Below, one piece after another: positions 15,158 through 20,850 of a stretch of DNA of 20,850 nt. The stretch covers positions 1 through 20,850 of the forward strand of contig DIWB01000033.1 of NCBI GenBank assembly GCA_002428385.1, written 5' to 3'. Position 1 is the stretch's first letter. Every line of letters starts with the position of its first letter. Both the position numbers and the translations under genes were made by a program. Below the pieces are notes generated by a model, which made no database searches, had not been told where the DNA came from, and worked only from the letters and a program-made list of their open reading frames with translations. This DNA comes from Bacteroidales bacterium UBA6117 (GTDB taxonomy: Bacteria; Bacteroidota; Bacteroidia; Bacteroidales; VadinHA17).

Positions 15158-18100
15158 TTACCGGCCAAAGACCTTCAACAGATCGTTAATCACCAGGGAG
15201 GCATCTTTTCCACCGGTTTCCTGGGAAATCTCGCGGTTTATCCTGCTGATGCTTACCGGATCACTCTCCTGCGTTCCAATCTGTTTGATTTTTTGGTTCA
15301 TACGGGTCCAGTACTCTTTCTGAGCCTGAATCTGCTTATGGTCCAGACTTCCAGGTGTTGCCATTTTCAGGTCGGCATCGAGTTTTTTCAGCAACATGTT
15401 ATCGATTTCTTTAGAAGCTTCACGGCATTTTGCCTGAAGTTTGGTGGTTTGGGTGAGCAATTTGTTTCCTTCAATGCCTTCAACCTTGACTTTCAAAACC
15501 TTTCCGATGCTGGCCACATCATCGGCGGCCAGTGTGGTAAAATCAACATTCTTGTCGAGCAGTTTGGTGGTTGAGAAGGCTTCCTTGTGGGCGGAGGTGA
15601 CCAGGTTCATATCCGATAATGGGGCGCTGATTCCGAACATCTTCCTGTAGGTTTCATTCATTGAAGCCTGGGCGTCGTTCATGAAAGTTTTAATATCCAC
15701 TTTGCTGCCGTCGCTCTTCATCACCCACACCGGCTCTTTGCCCGTCAACCGGTCCACGGGGCCAAGGTCAAGGTCCATGCTGGCACTCCCGGCGCTGGTG
15801 GGGTTCCGGAACTGTTTAAACTCGATGTGATCCATCACATATCCCTTGTTTTTAAGGCTTTGCACCATATCAGGGGTCATATTCCGGTAATTTCGCTGCA
15901 CGTATCGGTCGAAAAATGAAGTGATTTCGGGATCCTGTTTGTACTTGAACTGCCATTTGGCATAATAATCTCCGTTTAATGCGGCCACATGCTGGCTGAT
16001 TTCCTTTTCCAGTTCCTGTATGCGTGCCGTATTCCTGCTGCCGGCTGACCGCAGGGTCTGTAGCTCAGTTTTCATATTTTTCAAATTGCCGATAGCATCG
16101 GATGCGGCGAGGTAGTTTTGTTTTGTACGCATCTTATCCACGGTGGACCTTATTTGGGAGTTCACATCGAAAACAGGTTTAAACAAACGGCTATCCTTCC
16201 CGAAAAGCTGCATGGTGGCGTTTGTAAACTTACTGACTCCCCACTGCATGCCCAGTCCGATCGCGTAACCTGTGCCGGCTTGCTTGATTCCCTCGTAGAT
16301 TTGGGATTTGGTGGTGGCGCCTTTCATTTTGCCTGCCTGGATGTAAGCATCGGTAAATGTGGCGAGGGCCGCCCCATTTGGAGACCAGAACATGGCGGCT
16401 TGTTTTAATCCTTCGTAAGGACCCCCTGAAATCATGCCGGTAGCCCCTCCGAAAAGAGCCCCCAAGGCCTGCGTTCCATAGATAGTGGCGGCTGCTTCCG
16501 CTCCGTAAACCTGTGCCAGTCCGGCTGACCCCACACCCATAAAGGCGGTTCCGGCCACCATAATGGTTGTTTGAGCTATAAACTCATTCTCATCGGCTTC
16601 CGATTCCGCAACCCGTGCCATCTGGTAATCAAATTCGGCATTACCCTCGATCTGGGCGCCAAAGGCGTTCCTGAGTTTCAGGGCATTTTCGTAGTCGCCT
16701 GAAACCACAGCCCTGGCATCGAGGAATTTTCCGGCCAATTCCTGTGCTTTTTCTCTCTGTTCTTCAGGCAAGAGATTGATCTGACGATAAATCCGGTCGG
16801 CAATCTGCCTGGTGGCATTTACCCGGGCTACATGCACATGAGTGTCATGAATGAATTTATTCCTGGCATACTCATCAAAAGGCTGACGGGTATGCACCAG
16901 TTCACCGGTTTGAAGGGTGGTGACGGCATCCTCTTCGTTTTGCCGGGTCGATTGCAAACCGATGATGCGCATGTCGATGTCCTTGATTTGCGTCATAAGG
17001 CTTTTTCGCGCTGCATCCTCTTTGGCATTGAACAAATCGGTTGATAAGCGATCGCGGATCGATTGCTCCCGTATGATCTGACTGTTGATGGATTCGATTA
17101 TTTCGCGTCGCGATGCGATAGATTCTTCCCTGGCCAGCTTTTCTGCGGCCAATGAATCCTGAAGAGCAGTTCCGGAACTGCCCGATTGTTTCGGAGCTTT
17201 GTATTTCGAGTCCAGTTCGGCGATCTTCTGTTTTTTGACTTTCCCTTTTAATCTTTCTGCATCCAGATATTCCTTCATTTCGGCCTTCATCTCAGCCATA
17301 AAATCATCGAGGGCTTCGTCGGGGATCATCCCGTTGGAATTAACCGGATAGTTAGCCCATTTGTTCCCGTAAGCCCACAGGAGCGCCCTCTTGAAGAAGA
17401 AACCTGCCGTCTGTTTACGGGCCAGGAACCGGTTGCAGGTGTTGCTGTAGGTTTTTCGTTCATCGTAGTTTTCCTCTTCCTCGTTACCGGGCGATGCCAT
17501 TGTAGATAGCATCATCATTCTCATGTAGGAGGTTTGTTTGAACTCCGGAATCCGCGGATAGGTAAACTGGCTGAATTCGCCATTGCGTGTTTCCATGCTC
17601 TTGCCGTCACCGGTCACCACTTCCTCGACCTGATGCACCCTTATTTTGTCGAGCCACTCCTCCTCTGATTCCAGATTGTCGGTTTCGATATCACTCAGCT
17701 CTATGATCTGGTAAACCTCTTTATTATTAACCTTAACCTTCAGCAAATGCCTGAAAAGGGGTTCGTACAGCTGTTCCAACCCTTCAGCCTGAACCGGACT
17801 CTGGCTATAGCCGGCCCAGCACTCTCCCAAATCGCCCCGGTTGTCCATTTTGGGTAACATCCGTTTGTAGTTTTCGGCGGCGGCACACTTTGCTTCCACC
17901 GGATTGGGGGGATTTCCGAGCGCTTCTATCTTTTCGGTCAGCAGCATCATGGCTTTTTCCAACAATTGGAAAGCTGATCCGTGAAAACCCGCTTCGTTCA
18001 TCGCTTTCTCCCAGGCATCCTGATCGTCTAGTTCCACAGCATATCCGGCATCGAGTAAAACCATGGTTACCGCCTGCAGGTTGCTCACATAAACCTCGCG

Positions 18101-18676
18101 AACCGCGAGGAACTGACTGATGAGCGGATTCAACCGGTTGAGGTAGTCGATAATCTCCTGCGTGGGAAAATCAAACAAAGGCGCCCATATCGCTTCAAAC
18201 TTTCTGGATTCTTCGTCGGGCATGGCCCCGTATACCAACCGCATCCCTTCGAATGCCACCGATACGGCAGCATGGTAATTGAAATCCGATAATTTGTTGA
18301 TATCGGGAATAGGGGGAGGAATTACAGCCTCAATACCCGGAGGAAGCTGACTGGCTGTTTTTGCTGTGGATGGCTCCCAGGGGGTTCCCTCCAGAACCTT
18401 GTTTTGGGGGGTGCAAGGGTCAGCTGATGAAAATTTCACTTCAGGAATCCTGCCTTTTTGCACAGGAATCACCGGCAGTTTATTCAAGTCGGGGAGGAAG
18501 ACCAAAGAAGTATCTGTCTCCGCGGAGTAGCTGTCAGTTATTGCTGCAGTCTGCTGCTTTTCTGTGGTGATACCAGGGTTCTTATGACCGCGTTGCCTAG
18601 CTCCAACGGATTGCATGATTAGCATCACTGATAAAAGGCAAAAAGTGAACCTGGGAAAGTGGTGGCTTGTAGTCAT
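15158..18676 (-). CDS. Large secreted protein of unknown function (1172 aa)
   Basis: I do not recognise this protein. It has a Sec signal peptide (about 1-26, hydrophobic CLLSVMLIMQSVGA). Then come a Pro-rich linker with PPGIEAVIPPPIPDINK (112-128), an alpha-helical region with LFDFPTQEIIDYLNRLNPLI (167-186), two coiled-coil-like Gln/Glu/Arg-rich stretches (about 505-590 and 850-900), and a Gly/Ala-rich hydrophobic segment at about 703-815. A distinct C-terminal part follows, with GSASMDLDLGPVDR near 963-976, FMNDAQASMNETYRKMFG near 998-1015 and TSAHKEAFSTTKLL near 1027-1040. Long helical N-terminus, hydrophobic Gly-rich centre and a separate C-terminal module recall secreted toxin- or effector-like proteins, but no toxin domain or immunity gene is seen. 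It is bracketed by copies of a diverged 77-bp repeat. One open frame without internal stop over 3.5 kb indicates a functional gene. Confidence 0.85.
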   Translation of the reverse strand: MTTSHHFPRFTFCLLSVMLIMQSVGARQRGHKNPGITTEKQQTAAITDSYSAETDTSLVFLPDLNKLPVIPVQKGRIPEVKFSSADPCTPQNKVLEGTPWEPSTAKTASQLPPGIEAVIPPPIPDINKLSDFNYHAAVSVAFEGMRLVYGAMPDEESRKFEAIWAPLFDFPTQEIIDYLNRLNPLISQFLAVREVYVSNLQAVTMVLLDAGYAVELDDQDAWEKAMNEAGFHGSAFQLLEKAMMLLTEKIEALGNPPNPVEAKCAAAENYKRMLPKMDNRGDLGECWAGYSQSPVQAEGLEQLYEPLFRHLLKVKVNNKEVYQIIELSDIETDNLESEEEWLDKIRVHQVEEVVTGDGKSMETRNGEFSQFTYPRIPEFKQTSYMRMMMLSTMASPGNEEEENYDERKTYSNTCNRFLARKQTAGFFFKRALLWAYGNKWANYPVNSNGMIPDEALDDFMAEMKAEMKEYLDAERLKGKVKKQKIAELDSKYKAPKQSGSSGTALQDSLAAEKLAREESIASRREIIESINSQIIREQSIRDRLSTDLFNAKEDAARKSLMTQIKDIDMRIIGLQSTRQNEEDAVTTLQTGELVHTRQPFDEYARNKFIHDTHVHVARVNATRQIADRIYRQINLLPEEQREKAQELAGKFLDARAVVSGDYENALKLRNAFGAQIEGNAEFDYQMARVAESEADENEFIAQTTIMVAGTAFMGVGSAGLAQVYGAEAAATIYGTQALGALFGGATGMISGGPYEGLKQAAMFWSPNGAALATFTDAYIQAGKMKGATTKSQIYEGIKQAGTGYAIGLGMQWGVSKFTNATMQLFGKDSRLFKPVFDVNSQIRSTVDKMRTKQNYLAASDAIGNLKNMKTELQTLRSAGSRNTARIQELEKEISQHVAALNGDYYAKWQFKYKQDPEITSFFDRYVQRNYRNMTPDMVQSLKNKGYVMDHIEFKQFRNPTSAGSASMDLDLGPVDRLTGKEPVWVMKSDGSKVDIKTFMNDAQASMNETYRKMFGISAPLSDMNLVTSAHKEAFSTTKLLDKNVDFTTLAADDVASIGKVLKVKVEGIEGNKLLTQTTKLQAKCREASKEIDNMLLKKLDADLKMATPGSLDHKQIQAQKEYWTRMNQKIKQIGTQESDPVSISRINREISQETGGKDASLVINDLLKVFGR

Positions 18677-19099
18677 CTGTCTGAATATGATATTGTTAAG
18701 GTTTGTTCCGGGTAGTGTTACATGTCGAATTTACTGCAACTTTAGTTCCTATGTTAATTTCGCATCACTAAACTACTTTATTATCTGTATAAACTCTTTG
18801 ACTTTCCCTGGAGTTAAACGGTAACGATTTCCTGTCTTCCAATCCTGTAAAATACCTTTCAAACCTTTTGTGCTGAACGTTATTTTTGAATAGTTCAACC
18901 TTTTATGACATTCCAAACGTACGTTTTATTTCCGGAAATCAAATAATATTTTAACAATTGTAATTATTCATTTTTTGTACTTATTGTATCTTATTTTTAT
19001 GTTATTTTTCAAAGCCGATTCAGCTGTCAGTGGTTTTCAACAACAATTGACAGGGGCAAATTTACTGAACCTTTTTTTCAAAATTTTAATTTTTCAGAT
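18677..19099. other. Intergenic between large secreted protein and oxidoreductase remnant
   Basis: About 420 bases. It holds the second 77-bp repeat copy and, overlapping it on the minus strand (18773-18898), an open stretch of 41 codons beginning LNYSKITFST and ending VKEFIQIIK before a TAG. It reads like the end of a basic protein but I cannot name it and there is no ATG. The last 140 bases are AT-rich leader sequence for the gene at 19100; no clear -33/-7 pair can be fixed. Confidence 0.5.
18877..18955 (-). repeat. Dispersed 77-bp repeat, copy 2
   Basis: Second copy of the element at 15069-15145, with ATTTCCGGAAAT at 18928-18939 and ACGTACGT close by. It lies upstream of both the large gene (minus) and the oxidoreductase remnant (plus). 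Together the copies bracket the large gene and about 200 bp upstream of it. Confidence 0.65.
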
Positions 19100-19762
19100 A
19101 TGTTAAAAGAGAATTCCGGCAAAAGCAACTCCCGGGGTAAGACAATTTCCCGCAGGAGTTTTTTAATGACAACAACTGCAGCATCAGCAGCATTCACCAT
19201 TATCCCAAGCGTGGCGATGGGCAGGAAGCTTGGCTACCAGGCTCCCAGCGACACCCTTAACGTGGCGCTTGTTGGCGCCGGCAGTCAGGGATCGGGAGAT
19301 ATTGGCAGCATCTGCGTTCCTGATAACAACCACTACCTCGACTGGGTTGCTGCATGCAAAGATCCCGACCTTCGAAATAAAATTGCATCTCATTTCGGCG
19401 AAGCCGGTCCTTTCAACGAAATGGTTCTTATGGGCGTTCTTGCTGTCCGCCTGCAGAAACTCAACAGGATACTTGATTGGGATGGAGAAAATATGCAGTT
19501 TACAAACATCTCTGATACTGACAGGGTTTCAATATTCTCCCAGACTATGGACATGGGAAGGATGATGGCACAAGCCAGTTCACAGGCCAGAACAGCAGGA
19601 GGATCAGCGCCTGCACGCGGAGGTGCCCCGGCCGGCGGACCCGGCGGACCCGCAGGCCAGCGTCCGGCTGATCCCAGTGTTGTAAGTGCGAAAGAATTCG
19701 TTACATCTCTCATAAGGCACGAATACCTGAATGGTTATAAACTGCCTGATATGCCGGCATAA
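19100..19762 (+). pseudogene. Gfo/Idh/MocA oxidoreductase with core deleted in frame
   Basis: A 220-residue open frame that keeps both ends of a ~450-residue exported oxidoreductase but not its middle. A Tat signal (SRRSFLM, residues 18-24) and the start of the Rossmann fold (LNVALVGAGSQGSGDIGSIC) run directly into NNHYLDWVAACKDPDLR and ILDWDGENMQFTN, which belong to the C-terminal end of the family. The second half of the NAD site, the EKP catalytic motif and most of the substrate domain are gone, so it cannot be an active enzyme. The tail is Gly/Pro/Ala-rich (about 167-190) and ends EYLNGYKLPDMPA. The frame is kept across the deletion, near 19328-19336, so a small exported protein may still be made; calling it a pseudogene is a judgement. 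Confidence 0.75.
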
Positions 19763-19788
19763 TACCTTGCTTTAGTTTGATCTGAAGG

Positions 19789-19827
19789 GCAACTCATATC
19801 TGTTGTGAGCTGCTCTTCATTTTTTTT
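19789..19827 (+). terminator. Possible intrinsic terminator
   Basis: GCAACTCA (19789-19796) pairs with TGAGCTGC (19806-19813) with one mismatch, followed six bases later by a run of eight T. It sits 27 bases after the stop codon of the oxidoreductase remnant. The stem is short, so this is a moderate call. Confidence 0.4.
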
Positions 19828-19851
19828 CGTGTGATGCAAAATGCCCGGAAA

Positions 19852-19880
19852 AATCTTAGCGTATTTTTTACGCTAAGATT
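19852..19880. promoter_or_regulatory. Operator-like perfect 12-bp inverted repeat
   Basis: AATCTTAGCGTA (19852-19863) is followed by TTTTT and its exact reverse complement (19869-19880). Its centre is 60 bases before the ATG of the NUDIX regulator at 19926, with an AT-rich stretch between that could hold the promoter. Regulators of the NrtR/AraR type bind palindromes with a short spacer, so autoregulation is likely. A terminator role for the preceding gene is less likely, because the stem is AT-rich and no T-run follows. Confidence 0.65.
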
Positions 19881-19925
19881 GCTCAATTAATAATTTTTGC
19901 CTAAATTGTATTGACAAAAACTTCG

Positions 19926-20630
19926 ATGAATCTCAACCCCCATATTTCAGTCGACTGCGTGATCTTCGGCTTCAGCGAAGGGACTCTTAAGGTGTTGCTG
20001 ATTGAGAGGGAAAAGGTAAAAGGCCATCAACTCAGAGGTCACCGGCTGAAACTTCCGGGCAGTCTTATCTCCGAACAGGAGGATCTCGATACTTCTGCAA
20101 CAAGGACACTCACTGAACTCACAGGTCTTAAGGATATTTTCCTGAAACAATATGCCGTCTTTGGCGATCCGCAACGGCTCAAACCGCCTGAAGACCTTGA
20201 ATGGCTGCGCCGTACCAGCGGAGTGAAGGTCGACAGGGTTGTCACAGTGGCATATTATTCCCTGATTAAGATTTCCGACAGTGCAATAACCGAAAAAACA
20301 ATCTGGCACCCGGTGGATAAACTGCCGGAACTGATCTTCGACCATAACCATATTGTAATGGAAGCCCTCCTTAACCTGAGGAATGAATTCCGTGACAAAC
20401 CGCTTTGTTTTGAACTGCTCCCCAAGAAATTCACATTGCGTCAGCTCCAGGATATCTTCGAATCAATTCTTAATATAACTCTCGACAGCAGAAACTTCAG
20501 AAAGAAGATCCGGAAGCTGAATTACCTTACCGCATTGCCTGAGAAAGAAAAGAATGTTAACCATAAGCCGGCCAAATTATACAAGTTTGACAGGCACCGC
20601 TATGAAAAGAACGAAACACCTCTGATATGA
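19926..20630 (+). CDS. NUDIX-winged-helix transcriptional regulator (NrtR/AraR-like)
   Basis: A 234-residue regulator from the ATG at 19926, or 239 from a TTG at 19911; the ATG gives the usual NPHISVDCVIFGF start. Residues ~1-140 form a NUDIX domain, and the rest a winged helix with the family pattern ELLPKKFTLRQLQDIFESIL, then SRNFRKKIRKLNYL. The NUDIX box is degenerate: REUxEE is replaced by RTLTELTGL, so it should bind a ligand rather than hydrolyse it. In Bacteroidota such proteins control sugar use (AraR responds to arabinose) or NAD synthesis (NrtR). The downstream gene for an exported protein and the nearby sugar genes favour sugar sensing, but the ligand is not known. The inverted repeat at 19852-19880 is its probable operator. 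Confidence 0.85.
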   Translation: MNLNPHISVDCVIFGFSEGTLKVLLIEREKVKGHQLRGHRLKLPGSLISEQEDLDTSATRTLTELTGLKDIFLKQYAVFGDPQRLKPPEDLEWLRRTSGVKVDRVVTVAYYSLIKISDSAITEKTIWHPVDKLPELIFDHNHIVMEALLNLRNEFRDKPLCFELLPKKFTLRQLQDIFESILNITLDSRNFRKKIRKLNYLTALPEKEKNVNHKPAKLYKFDRHRYEKNETPLI

Positions 20631-20708
20631 CAAGCATTGTTGGCCTCTGTTTGTCACATTGAAAACGCATTCATTCAACACCTTCGAAATCAAATAATCT
20701 GAAAAACT

Positions 20709-20850
20709 ATGAAGAAAATTCTGTTGTTCATCATGATCGTCCCGGCGACAGTCTCAATGTTGTTTTCACAGGTGGTGACTCCCCCGGCTCGTACCAAGCC
20801 GCCTGCTTTTGCCGGAATGGGCGGAAATGATTTCTCCGCCGTTATCGACC
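20709..20850 (+). CDS. Secreted protein, 5' end only
   Basis: The window ends inside this gene. The 47 visible codons start with a clear Sec signal (KKILLFIMIVPATVSMLFS, likely cut near SQ at about 20-21) and continue into a Pro-rich start, PPARTKPPAFAGMGGNDFSA. It lies 78 bp after the NUDIX regulator on the same strand and may be part of its regulon. Nothing in the visible part identifies the protein; an exported carbohydrate-active enzyme would fit the context, but this is a guess. Confidence 0.7.
   Translation, partial: MKKILLFIMIVPATVSMLFSQVVTPPARTKPPAFAGMGGNDFSAVID

Overview
The window looks like a chromosomal segment of a Bacteroidota (probably Bacteroidales-type environmental) genome. 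The evidence is protein family content: a DUF4153-type membrane protein with its small winged-helix regulator, a DUF5715 protein, a DUF1080 protein, Tat-exported Gfo/Idh/MocA oxidoreductases, an exported TIM-barrel isomerase, an NrtR/AraR-like NUDIX regulator, and mostly weak Shine-Dalgarno sequences. No rRNA, tRNA, CRISPR array or complete transposase gene was found.

Layout: 1-977 has no gene. It is a mosaic of hairpin repeats of one family in both orientations, plus a perfect 20-bp inverted repeat. 978-3245 is a three-gene plus-strand operon (membrane protein, winged-helix regulator overlapping it by 11 bp, DUF4153-like membrane protein) preceded by a 7-bp inverted repeat that is a likely operator. 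3310-4836 (minus) is an AMP-dependent acyl-CoA/acyl-ACP synthetase. 5168-5779 is a small exported DUF1080 protein. 5840-6509 is a gene graveyard: a 12-bp TACGTA tandem repeat, a YqaA/VTT membrane-protein pseudogene and the C-terminal relic of an outer-membrane barrel. 6534-7469 is a YihY/BrkB membrane protein.

7572-9110 is a Tat-exported Gfo/Idh/MocA oxidoreductase with a long low-complexity insert in its Rossmann fold. 9352-10044 is a DUF5715 protein with a peptidase M15-like metal motif. 10091-11392 (minus) is a YeiH-type putative sulfate exporter. It is divergent from a porin-like gene (11676-12701), with a 41-bp tandem duplication between them. 12845-14041 is a broken sialate O-acetylesterase whose 3' half is missing, abutting an exported TIM-barrel sugar isomerase (14042-15049, minus). 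15158-18676 (minus) encodes a secreted 1172-residue protein of unknown function. It is bracketed by two diverged ~77-bp repeats carrying a 12-bp palindrome. 19100-19762 is a second Tat-exported Gfo/Idh/MocA gene that has lost nearly its whole catalytic core in frame. 19926-20630 is a NUDIX-winged-helix regulator just downstream of a perfect 12-bp inverted repeat. The window ends inside a new secreted-protein gene.

Function: the exported oxidoreductases, TIM-barrel isomerase, DUF1080 protein and acetylesterase relic fit periplasmic carbohydrate processing, probably of the 3-keto-glycoside type, with the NUDIX regulator as a possible sugar sensor for the genes at the right edge. Much of this locus is decaying: four genes or gene remnants are broken, three of them sugar- or envelope-related. 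The least explained elements are the 1172-residue secreted protein with its flanking repeats, and the covarying hairpin repeats at the left edge.
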